Part shown: positions 33,209 through 43,037 of the stretch, piece by piece
Layout: each line of letters opens with the position of its first letter
How positions within the stretch are numbered: the first letter of the stretch is position 1
The notes under the pieces: generated by a model
The model's database searches: none
What the model was told of the DNA's origin: nothing
Seen by the model: only the letters and a program-made list of their open reading frames with translations
Assembly: GCF_014648075.1 (NCBI RefSeq)
Contig: NZ_BMQK01000016.1
Coordinates: forward strand, 62,001-126,000
Reading direction: 5' to 3'
DNA length: 64,000 nucleotides
Source of the DNA: Streptomyces ruber
GTDB taxonomy: Bacteria > Actinomycetota > Actinomycetes > Streptomycetales > Streptomycetaceae
Position numbers and translations under genes: made by a program

Positions 33209-34672
33209 TCAGCCGCAGCGCACATCGCGTCGCGGCCGCTCCCCCGTCGCCAGGAAACGGCTGACGGTGCGGTCGCCGCAGGCGTTGCCGTTGTCCAGGT
33301 AGGCGCCGTGGCCGGTGGAGTCGACGGTCACCATGACGGCGCGCCGGCCGAGGGCGGCGCGCATCTTCAGGGCGCCGCTCAACGGGGTCACCACGTCCCG
33401 CTCGTTCTGGACCAGCAGGACCGTGGCGGGGCCGTCGTCGGTGATGCGGACCGGGGGCTCCTTCGGCTGCCAGGGCCAGACGGCGCAGGGCATGACGTTG
33501 CGCGGCATGCCGGCGGTCAGCGGGTGCTCGGCGCGGCTGACGGCCACCTCCTTCTCGTACCGGGCCGACGGGGCGGGCCATGAGACGTCGTTGCACATGG
33601 TGCCGACACTGGCCGCGACGGTGTTCCGCATGTCCTGTCCGGGGGGCGGGGCCGGCACGGTGCCCTCGCGGGCGGCCAGCACGAGCCGGGCGAGGACGTC
33701 GAAGCCGTCGGGGTCGTAGAAGCTGTCCAGCACGGTCTGGCGCAGGACGTTGCCGTTGAGCTCCTCCGGGTTGGCGCCCGGCCAGGGGATCGGCTCGCGG
33801 TCGAGGCGTGCGGCCAGGCCCAGGACGAGCGGGCGCACCTCGGCCGCCGTCCGCGCCAGCCGGTGCGGGTTCCCGGGCCGGGACGCCCAGGCCGCGAACG
33901 CGGGGAAGGTGTCCTCGACGCCCTTCTCGAACCCGGCGAGCCAGGCGCGTCCCACCCGGGTGGGGTCGGGGTCACCGCTGCTGTCCAGCACGATGCGGTC
34001 GGTGCGGTGCGGGAACAGTTCGCTGTAGACGGCGCCGACGTACGCACCGTAGGAGACGCTCCACGCGGAGACCCTGCGCTCGCCGAGGGCCGCGCGGAAG
34101 CGGTCGAGGTCGCGGGCCTCGTTCGCGGTGCTGAGGTGCTGCATCAGGTCGCCGCCGTTGCGGGCACAGGCGTCCGTCATGCGCTGGGCGGTGGCCAGGT
34201 TCCCGGTGATGGAGCCGTCCGGGGCGGGCCAGGGGCGCAGTTTGGTGAGGGCGAGGTCGTCGCGGTCCAGGCCGCAGTCGACCGGAGCCGACCTGCCGAC
34301 GCCCCGCGGATCGAAGCCGATCAGGTCGTAGGCGTCCCGCACGTCCTGCGGCAGGTCCTGGCCCTCGCCGGACGGCTGGTCCAGGCTGCTTCCGCCCGGT
34401 CCGCCGGGGACGAGCAGGAGGATTCCGCGCCGCTTCGCCGGGTCCTCCGCCGGGATGCGGGAGAACGCCACGCCGATCTTCCTGCCGTCGGGGTCCGTGT
34501 AGTCCATCGGCACGTCGAGGGTGGTGCACTCCTGGCGGGGGTCGAGCCCGCTCTCCTCGCACGTGGACCAGTCGAGGGGAGCGGGCTGCGCGGTCGCGGT
34601 CAGTGGGGCGGTGAGGGTCAGGACGCCGGCCGCGGCGGCGAGCAGGGCCGTGTTCCGTCTGAGCTTCGTCAT
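33209..34672 (-). CDS. Secreted alpha/beta-hydrolase, tripeptidyl-aminopeptidase family
   Basis: 487 residues. A Sec signal peptide (LLAAAAGVLTLTAPLTATA, residues about 9-27) precedes an alpha/beta hydrolase. The oxyanion region is LVPGGPGGSSLD near 86, the nucleophile Ser is in WSVSYGAYVGAVY near 208, Asp in NERDVVTPLSG and His in DSTGHGAYLD near 460. The C-terminal TAP-like domain includes GDRTVSRFLATG. It resembles the SlpD/SlpE and Tap proteins that remove tripeptides from secreted proteins. ATG 34672 begins the signal peptide. It lies 54 bp downstream of tctA on the same strand. Confidence 0.9.
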   Translation of the reverse strand: MTKLRRNTALLAAAAGVLTLTAPLTATAQPAPLDWSTCEESGLDPRQECTTLDVPMDYTDPDGRKIGVAFSRIPAEDPAKRRGILLLVPGGPGGSSLDQPSGEGQDLPQDVRDAYDLIGFDPRGVGRSAPVDCGLDRDDLALTKLRPWPAPDGSITGNLATAQRMTDACARNGGDLMQHLSTANEARDLDRFRAALGERRVSAWSVSYGAYVGAVYSELFPHRTDRIVLDSSGDPDPTRVGRAWLAGFEKGVEDTFPAFAAWASRPGNPHRLARTAAEVRPLVLGLAARLDREPIPWPGANPEELNGNVLRQTVLDSFYDPDGFDVLARLVLAAREGTVPAPPPGQDMRNTVAASVGTMCNDVSWPAPSARYEKEVAVSRAEHPLTAGMPRNVMPCAVWPWQPKEPPVRITDDGPATVLLVQNERDVVTPLSGALKMRAALGRRAVMVTVDSTGHGAYLDNGNACGDRTVSRFLATGERPRRDVRCG

Positions 34673-34726
34673 ACGGAAGAGCCTCGTGCGTTTCCGCGCC
34701 CGCCGACATCCGGCCAACAGGTGGGC

Positions 34727-36235
34727 TCAGGAGGGGGTCTGCCCCCTCTTGCGGACGGCCGCGGCCACCGGCTTCCGCAGCAGCGGCCACGCCAGCAGCA
34801 GCGCCACGATCACGTACACCGTCACCGAGAACGGCGTGTTCACCAGGCCGGTGACGCTGCCGTCGCTGATCTGGAGGGCGCGGCGGAGCTGTTGCTCGGC
34901 GTTCGGGCCGAGGATGACGCCGATGACCGCGGGGAGCACCGGCAGGCCGTACCGGCGCATGCCGAAGCCGATCAGGCCGATGATCAGCAGGATCACCAGG
35001 TCGATCGCCTCGCCGCCGACCGCGTACGCGCCCACCGCCGCGAAGAACAGGATGCCGGCGTAGAGGTACGGGCGCGGGATCCGCAGCAGCTTGGCCCAGA
35101 GGGGGGCCAGCGGCAGGTTGAGCGCGAGGAGCAGCACCATGCCGACGAAGAGGGAGGCGATCAGGCCCCAGACCAGTTCGGGTTCGCGTTCGAAGAGGAG
35201 CGGGCCGGGCTGGATGCCGTACTGCTGGAAGGCGGCCAGCATGACGGCCGCGACCGCCGTGGTGGGCAGGCCGAGGGTGAGCATGGAGACGAGCGTGCCC
35301 GCCGCCGACGCCGACGCCGCCGCCTCCGGTCCCGCGACGCCCTCGATGGCGCCCTTGCCGAACTCGTCCCTGTGCTTGGAGAGGCGTTTCTCGGTGACGT
35401 AGGAGAGGAAGGTGGGGATCTCCGCGCCGCCCGCCGGGATAGCGCCGAACGGGAAGCCGATGAACGGGCCGCGCAGCCACGGTTTCCAGGTCCGCTTCAC
35501 GTCGCCGCCGTCCAGCCAGGGGCGGCCCACCGGGATCGCCTCGCCGGATGTGCGGCGCAGGTGGGCGGCCACCCACAGGGCCTCGCCGATCGCGAAGAGG
35601 CCGACCGCGACGATCACCACGTCGATGCCGTCGGCGAGGTGCAGCGAGCCGAAGGTCAGCCGCTGCTGGCCGGTCATCTGGTCCAGGCCCACCAGGCCGA
35701 GGGTGAGGCCGATGAGGAGGGAGGCCAGGCCGCGGATGCGGGAGGAGCCGAGCACGGACGTGACCGCGATGAAGGCGAGGACCATGATGGCGAAGTAGTC
35801 GGGGGCGCCGATGTCGACCGCGAGGTCCGCGACGGTCGGCGCGAGCGCCACCAGCAGGGTGGTGCCGATCATGCCGCCCGCGAAGTGGCCGATGGCGGCG
35901 GCCGCGAGCGCCTGGGCGCCGCGCCCGGCCTTGGCCATCGGGTTGCCCTCCATCGCGGCGACCACGGCGGCGCTCTCACCGGGCGTGTTGAGGAGGATCG
36001 AGGTCGTCGAGCCGCCGAACATGGCGCCGTAGTAGATGCCCGCGAACATGATGAAGGCGCCGGTCGGCTGGAGTCCGTACGTCACCGGCAGCAGCAGGGC
36101 GACCGCCATGGCCGGGCCGATGCCGGGGAGCACGCCGATGGCCGTGCCGAGCAGCACGCCGAGGGCCGCCCAGAGCAGGTTGACCGGGGTCAGGGCCGTG
36201 CCGAAGCCGTCCAGCAGGGAGTTGAGGGCATCCAT
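34727..36235 (-). CDS. tctA: Tripartite tricarboxylate transporter, large permease
   Basis: 502-residue membrane protein with about eleven to twelve helices. The duplicated TctA motif is visible as GIGPAMAVALLLPVTYGLQP near residue 40 and in GAIPAGGAEIPTFLSYVTEK near 262. GSTTSILLNTPGESAA near 75 is typical. It forms the channel with TctB and takes substrate from TctC, powered by an ion gradient. It is separated from tctB by one base. Confidence 0.94.
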   Translation of the reverse strand: MDALNSLLDGFGTALTPVNLLWAALGVLLGTAIGVLPGIGPAMAVALLLPVTYGLQPTGAFIMFAGIYYGAMFGGSTTSILLNTPGESAAVVAAMEGNPMAKAGRGAQALAAAAIGHFAGGMIGTTLLVALAPTVADLAVDIGAPDYFAIMVLAFIAVTSVLGSSRIRGLASLLIGLTLGLVGLDQMTGQQRLTFGSLHLADGIDVVIVAVGLFAIGEALWVAAHLRRTSGEAIPVGRPWLDGGDVKRTWKPWLRGPFIGFPFGAIPAGGAEIPTFLSYVTEKRLSKHRDEFGKGAIEGVAGPEAAASASAAGTLVSMLTLGLPTTAVAAVMLAAFQQYGIQPGPLLFEREPELVWGLIASLFVGMVLLLALNLPLAPLWAKLLRIPRPYLYAGILFFAAVGAYAVGGEAIDLVILLIIGLIGFGMRRYGLPVLPAVIGVILGPNAEQQLRRALQISDGSVTGLVNTPFSVTVYVIVALLLAWPLLRKPVAAAVRKRGQTPS

Positions 36236-36236
36236 G

Positions 36237-36794
36237 TCACAGCACTCCCATCAGCGGGCCGCCGGGCAGCGGTACTCCGAGCAGGTTGTTGAAGACGGCG
36301 TAGGCGACGACGGAGAGGACGGCCGCGATGAGCGGGTCGCGGTCGAAACGGCGGCTGCCGAGGGCGAAGGCGGCGCCCCAGAAGAGCAGGGCCCCCGCGA
36401 CGGGGAAGCCGAGCGGCTCGATGAGGACGGCCGCGCCGAGGAAGACCCCGGCGAGCAGCAGTACCGTACGCCAGTCGGCGGGCTCGGACAGGTCGACGTC
36501 CTCGCCGGCCTCCGCCTCGCCGCGGCCGCCGCGCAGCACGTCGACGGCGAGCAGGGCGGCGATGACCAGCAGCCCGGCGCCGACCACGATCGGCACGGTG
36601 CGCGGTCCGACCGGTCCGCGCTGGGTCAGGTCGACGTCCATGGTGATCGCGTCGGTGAGGACGAGCACGCCGAGGACGAGGAGCAGGGCGCTGACGCCTA
36701 GTTCGGAGTGCTCGCGCAGCCACCGCCGCCGGGAGGGGCGTTCCGTGTCCGCGGCGTCCGCGACGACGTCGGTGCTCTCGGTCCGCTTCGTCAC
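36237..36794 (-). CDS. tctB: Tripartite tricarboxylate transporter, small permease
   Basis: 185-residue protein with four helices, for example LGVSALLLVLGVLVLTDAIT near residue 31, TVPIVVGAGLLVIAALLAV and VLLLAGVFLGAAVLIEPLGF. The DUF1468/TctB pattern and position between tctC and tctA identify it. GTG 36794 overlaps the tctC stop (GTGA). The N-terminal 25 residues are polar and acidic. Confidence 0.92.
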   Translation of the reverse strand: MTKRTESTDVVADAADTERPSRRRWLREHSELGVSALLLVLGVLVLTDAITMDVDLTQRGPVGPRTVPIVVGAGLLVIAALLAVDVLRGGRGEAEAGEDVDLSEPADWRTVLLLAGVFLGAAVLIEPLGFPVAGALLFWGAAFALGSRRFDRDPLIAAVLSVVAYAVFNNLLGVPLPGGPLMGVL

Positions 36795-37774
36795 AGTCCC
36801 AGCTCCTTCAGCACCGACACCACACGCTTGTCCTGGGCGTCCAGGAAGTCGCCGAACTCCTCACCGGTGAGGAAGGCGTCGTCCCAGCCGTTCCGCTCCA
36901 TGGACTGCCGCCACTCGTCGGAGGCGTGCAGTTCCTCGAACAGCCGGACGAGCTTGTCGCGTTCGGCGTCGGAGAGTCCGGGCGGGGCGACGACGCCGCG
37001 CCAGTTGGTGAAGTTCACGTCGTAGCCCGACTCCTTCAGGGTGGGCGCGTCGAGTCCGGCGACGCGCTCGGGGCCGGTGACGGCGAGCAGCCGCAGCTCC
37101 CCCGACTTGATCTGGTCGAGGTACTCGCCGACGCCGGAGACGCCGAAGGCGACCTTGTTGCCGAGGATCGAGGCGAGCAGTTCGCCGCCGCCGTCGAACG
37201 GCACGTAGTTGACCTGGCGGGGTGCGATCCCCGCGGCCTCGGCCATCAGCATCGGCGCGAGGTGGTCGGGTCCGCCGGGCGAGGAGCCGCCGCCCACCGG
37301 GAGCTTGCCGGGGGACTTCTTCCAGGCGTCGACGAGCTGGCCGATCGTCTCGTACGGGGAGTCCTTGGCGACCACGACGACGTCCTGCTCCTCGGTGAGC
37401 CGGGCGATCGGGGTGGTCTCGGCGAGGGTGGTGGGCGCGTCGTTGGAACGGGCGGCGCCCACCACGCCGAGCCCCATCGACATGGCGAGCTTGCCGTTGC
37501 CGTGCTCGCTCACCAGCCGGGTGAGCCCGACCGTGCCGCCGGCGCCGGGCAGGTTGAACACCTCGATGCCGTGGGTGAGCCCGGCGTCCTCGGCGTTCTT
37601 CGCGGCCGTACGGGCCGTGATGTCGTAGCCGCCGCCGGGCGTGTTGGGAACCATGAAGCGCAGGCCCGGGATCTGCGTGCCGGTCTCGGGGCCGCTGCCG
37701 GGGGTGAGCAGCGGCGGTCCCACGAGCACGAGCAGGGCGGCGCCGAGCAGGGCGAGGAGGGCGCGCAGGCGCAC
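36791..37774 (-). CDS. tctC: Tripartite tricarboxylate transporter, substrate-binding protein
   Basis: 327-residue extracytoplasmic binding protein of the Bug/TctC family. The N-terminal membrane anchor LLALLGAALLVLVGPPLL precedes LRFMVPNTPGGGYDITARTA, the conserved ligand loop PGGGYD. Conserved GGGSSPGGPDHLAP near 170 and VSGVGEYLDQIKSGELR near 223 follow. There is no lipobox, so it may stay anchored by its uncleaved signal. GTG 37774 begins the hydrophobic segment. It is the first gene of tctCBA and divergent from a two-component system. Confidence 0.92.
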   Translation of the reverse strand: MRLRALLALLGAALLVLVGPPLLTPGSGPETGTQIPGLRFMVPNTPGGGYDITARTAAKNAEDAGLTHGIEVFNLPGAGGTVGLTRLVSEHGNGKLAMSMGLGVVGAARSNDAPTTLAETTPIARLTEEQDVVVVAKDSPYETIGQLVDAWKKSPGKLPVGGGSSPGGPDHLAPMLMAEAAGIAPRQVNYVPFDGGGELLASILGNKVAFGVSGVGEYLDQIKSGELRLLAVTGPERVAGLDAPTLKESGYDVNFTNWRGVVAPPGLSDAERDKLVRLFEELHASDEWRQSMERNGWDDAFLTGEEFGDFLDAQDKRVVSVLKELGL

Positions 37775-38020
37775 GAGCCACCACCTGTCTGGACGTCGGT
37801 ACGGGGAGGGAGTGATGCGCGCCACATCGTGCCCGGTGCGTCCGGCGCTGTCTGCCTTGCGCAACCAATGGAGGTTGTGGTCATTGCGGTCACCACGCAG
37901 TCGGTGATCGGCACATCTCTTCCCAACGCCGCAGGTCGGGGTCAAGATGGTGCGGCTCGGCACCCGAGCCGCACCCACCCGAGCCGCACCCCGTCGTGCC
38001 GGTAGAGAGATGACCCTGCT
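37775..38020. promoter_or_regulatory. Divergent promoter region between tctCBA and the two-component genes
   Basis: 246 bp. It contains the short inverted repeats CAACC-N6-GGTTG (37862-37877) and GTGGT-N10-ACCAC just after it. These are possible response-regulator sites. An A/T-richer segment (about 37855-37895) suggests promoters there. No consensus for this regulator is known to me. Confidence 0.4.
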
Positions 38021-39670
38021 GTGAGTCCCACGTTCCGTCGCCACACCCTCGCGGGCCAGATGCTGGTGCTCCAGCTCGCCCTCGTCGTGGTGGTGCTGCT
38101 GGCGGTCGCCGCGGTCTCGCTCGCCCAGTCGCAGGCGACCTTCCACCGGGTCGAGGGCCGCCGGGTCGGCGCGCTGGCCGAACAGCTGGCCGCCGCTCCC
38201 CTGATGCGCGGCCAGCTCACCCGCCCGGCGCAGGACGACGCCCTGGACACCCTGGTGCAGTCGACGCACGTGCAGTCCGGGGTGACCTCGGTGACGGTGG
38301 CCGACCGCACGGGCCGCATCGTCGCGTCCACGGACCCGACCGCGGTCGGCCACCGGCTGCCCCTCGGGGCCGGGGTGTCCCGGGGCCGCGGCTGGTCCGG
38401 GCGGCTGGTCTGGTCCGGCGGCCAGGAGCTGGTGGCGCAGGTGCCGGTGCTCGGGGACACGGAGCGGGATGTCGGACGCAGGCTGGGCACGGTGATGGTC
38501 GGCGAGGCGTACCCCACGGTGTGGCAGCGGATCAGCGGGGCCTCCTCGTACCTGCTCGCCTACCTGGGCGTCGCCAGCGGACTGGGGGTGGCGGGTTCCT
38601 GGCTGCTCTCCCGGCGGGTGAAGCGGCAGACCCTCGGGCTGGAGCCGCGCGAGATCGCGGGGCTCGCCGAGCACCGGGAGGCGATGCTGTACGGCATCGC
38701 GGAGGGCGTGGTCGCGCTGGACCCGCAGGGCCGGATCACCCTGGTGAACGACGTGGGCCGGCGGCTGCTCGGCCTGCCGGCGGACTGTGTGGGCGCGAGC
38801 CTCGCCGACCTCGGCATCGAGGGGCGGCTGCGGGACGTGCTGGCGGGCGCCCACGGCCCCGCGGCGGACGTGGACCGCCAGGACCAGGTCGTGGTCCGGG
38901 ACGGCCGCGTGCTGGTGATGAACCGGATGACGGTCGCCAAGGACGGCCGTCCGCTCGGTTCGGTGACGACGCTGCGGGACCGCACCGAACTGGCCCGTCT
39001 GGAGCGGGAGATCGGCTCCTTCCGCAGTTCGTCGGAGCTGCTGCGCGCGCAGGCCCACGAGTTCGCCAACCAGCTGCACACCATCTCCGGGCTGATCCAG
39101 ATCGGCGAGCAGGAGGAGGTGGTGCGGTACATCCGCGCGCTGAACCAGCGCCGCCAGTCGCTGGACATGACCCTCGCCCGCCGCGTCCGGGACACGGCCG
39201 TGGCCGCCCTGCTGATGGCGAAGTCCGCGCAGGCGGCGGAGCGGAGGGTGACGCTGCGGATCTCCGACGACACGGCGCTGGACCGGCTGGCACCGGAGGA
39301 CGCCGCCGACGTGGCGACCGTGGTGGGCAATCTCATCGACAACGCCGTCGACGCCGTCGACGGCCGTACCGGGGCGGACGCGTGGGTGGAGGTCGGGCTG
39401 CGGCAGGACGCCGCCAGTGTGGAGATCGAGGTCCGGGACTCCGGTCCCGGTGTCGCGCCCGAACTGGCCCACGAGGTCTTCGCCCACGGTTTCACCACCA
39501 AGGCCGCCGAGGGCGGTGAGCGCGGGATCGGCCTGGCGCTCACCCGGCTGGTCTGCGAGCGCCACGGCGGGGAGGTCGCGGTGACCAACACGCCCGACGG
39601 CGCGATGTTCACCGCCCGCATGTCCGTGAGCCACCCCGCGCGTGCGGTGGCGGAAGGAGCGTCCCGATGA
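38021..39670 (+). CDS. CitA/DcuS-type sensor histidine kinase
   Basis: 549-residue membrane sensor. TM1 is about residues 15-36 (LVLQLALVVVVLLAVAAVSL). An extracytoplasmic PAS-like (CitA/DcuS) domain spans about 40-170. TM2 is about 175-196. A cytoplasmic PAS spans about 215-330 (MLYGIAEGVVALDPQGRIT). The phospho-accepting His346 is in AQAHEFANQLHT, the ATPase N-box in GNLIDNAVDAVDG, and G2 in GERGIGLALT. It probably senses a tricarboxylate and controls the divergent tctCBA. GTG start; ATGA overlap with the regulator gene. Confidence 0.92.
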   Translation: MSPTFRRHTLAGQMLVLQLALVVVVLLAVAAVSLAQSQATFHRVEGRRVGALAEQLAAAPLMRGQLTRPAQDDALDTLVQSTHVQSGVTSVTVADRTGRIVASTDPTAVGHRLPLGAGVSRGRGWSGRLVWSGGQELVAQVPVLGDTERDVGRRLGTVMVGEAYPTVWQRISGASSYLLAYLGVASGLGVAGSWLLSRRVKRQTLGLEPREIAGLAEHREAMLYGIAEGVVALDPQGRITLVNDVGRRLLGLPADCVGASLADLGIEGRLRDVLAGAHGPAADVDRQDQVVVRDGRVLVMNRMTVAKDGRPLGSVTTLRDRTELARLEREIGSFRSSSELLRAQAHEFANQLHTISGLIQIGEQEEVVRYIRALNQRRQSLDMTLARRVRDTAVAALLMAKSAQAAERRVTLRISDDTALDRLAPEDAADVATVVGNLIDNAVDAVDGRTGADAWVEVGLRQDAASVEIEVRDSGPGVAPELAHEVFAHGFTTKAAEGGERGIGLALTRLVCERHGGEVAVTNTPDGAMFTARMSVSHPARAVAEGASR

Positions 39671-40371
39671 GCACGACCACGAACACGAGCACCCGCACCA
39701 TCGACGTGCTCGTCGTCGACGACGACTTCATGGTGACGCGGGTGCACCGTACGTTCGTCGAGCGCGTCGCGCCGTTCCGGGTCGTCGGCACGGCGGGCAC
39801 CGCGGGCGAGGCGGTCGCGGCCGTCGACGCGCTGCGCCCGGACCTGGTCCTGCTCGACCTGTACCTGCCGGACGGCTTCGGTCTCGACGTCATCCCCCGG
39901 CTGCGCGCCGCCGGGCACGACTGCGACGTCATGGCCATCACCGCGGCCCGGGAGGCGGACGCGGTGCGCGGCGCCGTGCGCCACGGTGTCGTCGACTACC
40001 TGCTCAAACCGTTCGAGTACGAGGACCTGCGGCCCCGTCTGGAGCGGTACGCCGCGCAGCGCGGCCGGCTGCTGACCACCGTCGTACGAGGGCAGGCGGA
40101 CGTGGACCGCGTGCTGGCCGGGGCGTTCGCGACCGCGCCGGGCACCGCGCTGCCCAAGGGGCTGAGCGTGGAGACCGCCGGCCTGGTCGAACGGGTGCTG
40201 CGCACGGCGGAGGGCACCCTCTCCGCCGCCGAGTGCGCGGCCGCCACCGGCGTCTCGCGGGTCAGCGCCCGGCGTTACCTGGAGTACTTCCACGCCGTCG
40301 GCAGCGCGGAGGTGACCCTTCGGTACGGGGCCGCCGGGCGCCCGGAGCGCCGGTACCACTGGCGGGGGTGA
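39667..40371 (+). CDS. CitB/DcuR-type response regulator
   Basis: 234-residue response regulator. The receiver domain (about 10-130) has the acidic pocket VVDDD, phospho-acceptor Asp64 in LVLLDLYLPDG and Lys in LLKPFEYED near 118. The C-terminal part (about 160-234) is the CitB-type helix-turn-helix: LSAAECAAATGVSRVSARRY. It overlaps the kinase gene by 4 bp and surely forms its pair. The likely target is the divergent tctCBA operon. Confidence 0.92.
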   Translation: MSTTTNTSTRTIDVLVVDDDFMVTRVHRTFVERVAPFRVVGTAGTAGEAVAAVDALRPDLVLLDLYLPDGFGLDVIPRLRAAGHDCDVMAITAAREADAVRGAVRHGVVDYLLKPFEYEDLRPRLERYAAQRGRLLTTVVRGQADVDRVLAGAFATAPGTALPKGLSVETAGLVERVLRTAEGTLSAAECAAATGVSRVSARRYLEYFHAVGSAEVTLRYGAAGRPERRYHWRG

Positions 40372-40415
40372 ACGGGCCGGACCCGCTCACCCCCGTACCG
40401 TCGCCCGCCTCCCGC

Positions 40416-42800
40416 TCAGCCCGTCCACGTCCAGTCCGCGACCTCCGGCAGGTCGGTGCCGTGGGCGCGGATCCAGGCGTGGTGCCGGGTCCGGGCGTCG
40501 GCCATGCGCTGGCGTACGGCGGCGGCGCGGACGGCGAGGCCGGGCACGCGGTCGATGACGTCCATGACCAGCCGGTAGCGGTCGAGGTCGTTGCGGACCA
40601 CCATGTCGAACGGGGTGGTCGTGGTGCCCATCTCCTTGTAGCCGCGCACATGGAGGTCCGGGTGGCCGGTGCGGCGGTAGGCGAGGCGGTGGATCAGCCA
40701 CGGATAACCGTGGTAGGCGAAGATCACCGGCTTGTCGGTGGTGAACAGGCCGTCGTACTCGAAGTCGCTCATCCCGTGCGGATGCTCGCCCTGGGGCATG
40801 AGCCGGGCGATGTCCACGACGTTGACCACCCGTACCGCCAGCTCCGGCAGATGGCGGCGCAGGAGCTGGGCGGCGGCCAGCACCTCCTGGGTGGGCACGT
40901 CTCCGGCACAGGCCAGGACCACGTCCGGCTCCCGGTCCCCGGTCTCCGTCCCCGCCCAGTCCCAGGTGCCCGCGCCGCGCGCGCAGTGCGCGCGGGCCTG
41001 GTCCATGGACAGCCAGTCGAAGCAGGGCTGCTTGCCGGCCACGATCACGTTGACGTAGTCGCGGGTGCGCAGCACGTGGTCCGTCACGGACAGCAGGGTG
41101 TTGGCGTCCGGCGGCAGGTAGACCCGTACGACCTCGGGGCTGCGGTTGAGGACGTGGTCGACGAAGCCGGGGTCCTGGTGGGAGAAGCCGTTGTGGTCCT
41201 GGCGCCAGACGTGCGAGGTGAGCAGGTAGTTGAGGGACGGGACGGGGGCCCGCCAGTGCAGCTCGCGGGCGGTCCTCAGCCACTTGACGTGCTGGTTGAC
41301 CATCGAGTCGACGATGTGGACGAACGCCTCGTAGCAGGAGAACAGCCCGTGCCGTCCGGTGAGCAGGTACCCCTCCAGCCAGCCCTGGCAGAGGTGTTCG
41401 GAGAGCACCTCCATCACCCGTCCGTGCCGGTCGAGGTGCTCGTCGACCTGGAGGATCTGCGCCTGCCAGGCCTTGCCGCTCGACTCGTAGACGGCGTCCA
41501 GGCGGTTGGAGGCGGTCTCGTCGGGGCCGACCAGACGGAAGTTCCGGCGGGCCGCGGTGTCCCGCACGACCTCTTCGAGGTAGTCGCCGAGGACGCGGGT
41601 GGGTTCGTGCGTGCTCCCGCCGGGTCTGTCGACGGCCACGGCGAAGCGGTCGGGGTCCGGCAGCGGCAGGGCGCGGGTGAGCAGGCCGCCGTTGGCGTGC
41701 GGGCCGGCGCCGAGCCGCCGGGGGCCCTCGGGGACGCAGGAGAGGACGTCCGCGGTGGGCCGGCCCTCGGCGTCGAACAGCTCCTCCGGCCGGTACGAGC
41801 GCAGCCAGGCCTCCAGCTGCCGCAGGTGCTCCGGGTCGTCCCGGACGCCGGACAGCGGCACCTGGTGGGCGCGCCAGGTGCCCGCCACCGGCTTCCCGTC
41901 GACCTCGGCCGGGCCGGTGAAGCCCTTGGGCGTGCGGAGCACGATCACGGGCCAGCGGGGCCGTTCGCCCGCCCCGCCCTCGCGGGCCGCGCGCTGGATG
42001 CCGGCGATACGGTCCAGGGCGCGGTCGAACGCCTCGGCGAGGGCCCGGTGGGTCTGGACCGGGTCGTCGCCGGTGACGTGGATCGGGTCGTGGCCGTATC
42101 CGCGGAGCAGGGCGTCGAGTTCGGGTTCCGGGATGCGGGCCAGCACGGCCGGGTTGGCGATCTTGTAGCCGTTGAGGTGCAGGATCGGCAGCACCGCGCC
42201 GTCGTGCACCGGGTCGAGGAACTTGTTGGAGTGCCAGGACGCGGCCAGCGGCCCGGTCTCCGCCTCCCCGTCCCCGATCACGCACGCCACCAGCAGGTCC
42301 GGGTTGTCGAACGCGGCCCCGTAGGCGTGCGCCAGCGAATACCCCAGCTCCCCGCCCTCGTGAACGGAGCCCGGCACGTCCGGCGCGACATGGCTCGGCA
42401 CCCCGCCGGGGAAGGAGAACTGCCGGAACAGCCGCCCCATCCCCGCCGCGTCCCGGGACACGTCCGGGTAGATCTCGCTGTAGCTGCCCTCCAGCCAGGA
42501 GTTGGCCAGCACGGACGGCCCGCCGTGCCCCGGCCCCCACACGCACAGCGCGTCCAGCCCCCGCGCCTTGATCACCCGGTTGAGGTGCGTGTACACGAGG
42601 TTCAGCCCCGGCGAGGTGCCCCAGTGGCCGAGCAGCCGCGGCTTGATGTGCTCGGGGCTGAGCGGCTCGGTCAGCAGGGGGTTCGCGAGCAGGTAGATCT
42701 GGCCCGCCGCCAGATAGTTCGCGGCCCGCCAGTGGGCGTCCAGGCCGCGCAGTTCGTCGTCGGTCAGCACGGCGCTGGCCTGCTGGTCGTCCTGGGGCAT
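40416..42800 (-). CDS. xfp: Xylulose-5-phosphate/fructose-6-phosphate phosphoketolase
   Basis: Thiamine-diphosphate enzyme that splits xylulose-5-P or fructose-6-P with phosphate to acetyl-phosphate and a shorter sugar phosphate. The 794-residue length is standard. Visible are GHGGPSVLANSWLEGSYS near residue 148, the TPP/Mg2+ motif GDGEAETGPLA near 218, YHGYPWLIHRLAYRR near 690 and the C-terminal RHHAWIRAHG. Next to stress-type genes (universal stress protein, CNB protein) it may serve carbon flow under low oxygen or starvation; that is inference. Confidence 0.95.
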   Translation of the reverse strand: MPQDDQQASAVLTDDELRGLDAHWRAANYLAAGQIYLLANPLLTEPLSPEHIKPRLLGHWGTSPGLNLVYTHLNRVIKARGLDALCVWGPGHGGPSVLANSWLEGSYSEIYPDVSRDAAGMGRLFRQFSFPGGVPSHVAPDVPGSVHEGGELGYSLAHAYGAAFDNPDLLVACVIGDGEAETGPLAASWHSNKFLDPVHDGAVLPILHLNGYKIANPAVLARIPEPELDALLRGYGHDPIHVTGDDPVQTHRALAEAFDRALDRIAGIQRAAREGGAGERPRWPVIVLRTPKGFTGPAEVDGKPVAGTWRAHQVPLSGVRDDPEHLRQLEAWLRSYRPEELFDAEGRPTADVLSCVPEGPRRLGAGPHANGGLLTRALPLPDPDRFAVAVDRPGGSTHEPTRVLGDYLEEVVRDTAARRNFRLVGPDETASNRLDAVYESSGKAWQAQILQVDEHLDRHGRVMEVLSEHLCQGWLEGYLLTGRHGLFSCYEAFVHIVDSMVNQHVKWLRTARELHWRAPVPSLNYLLTSHVWRQDHNGFSHQDPGFVDHVLNRSPEVVRVYLPPDANTLLSVTDHVLRTRDYVNVIVAGKQPCFDWLSMDQARAHCARGAGTWDWAGTETGDREPDVVLACAGDVPTQEVLAAAQLLRRHLPELAVRVVNVVDIARLMPQGEHPHGMSDFEYDGLFTTDKPVIFAYHGYPWLIHRLAYRRTGHPDLHVRGYKEMGTTTTPFDMVVRNDLDRYRLVMDVIDRVPGLAVRAAAVRQRMADARTRHHAWIRAHGTDLPEVADWTWTG

Positions 42801-43037
42801 GTGTGACTCCCGTGATAGGTCGGGGGTGTTCCGTCGTCGCCGGCTTCCGCCTCAGGAAGGAGTACCGCCCCTTTCCGCACCGATGTCCGGCGGTGCCCGG
42901 CCGGCGTCCCGCGCGGGGGCCGTGCATCCGCTCGGCCACGATGGGCCATCCGGCGGACGCGCCCGGGCGGACGCGCCCCCGGGTGCCGCTCCGGCGCCCG
43001 CGGTCCCTGGTCCCGGACGGTCGGTGCGGGGCGCCGC

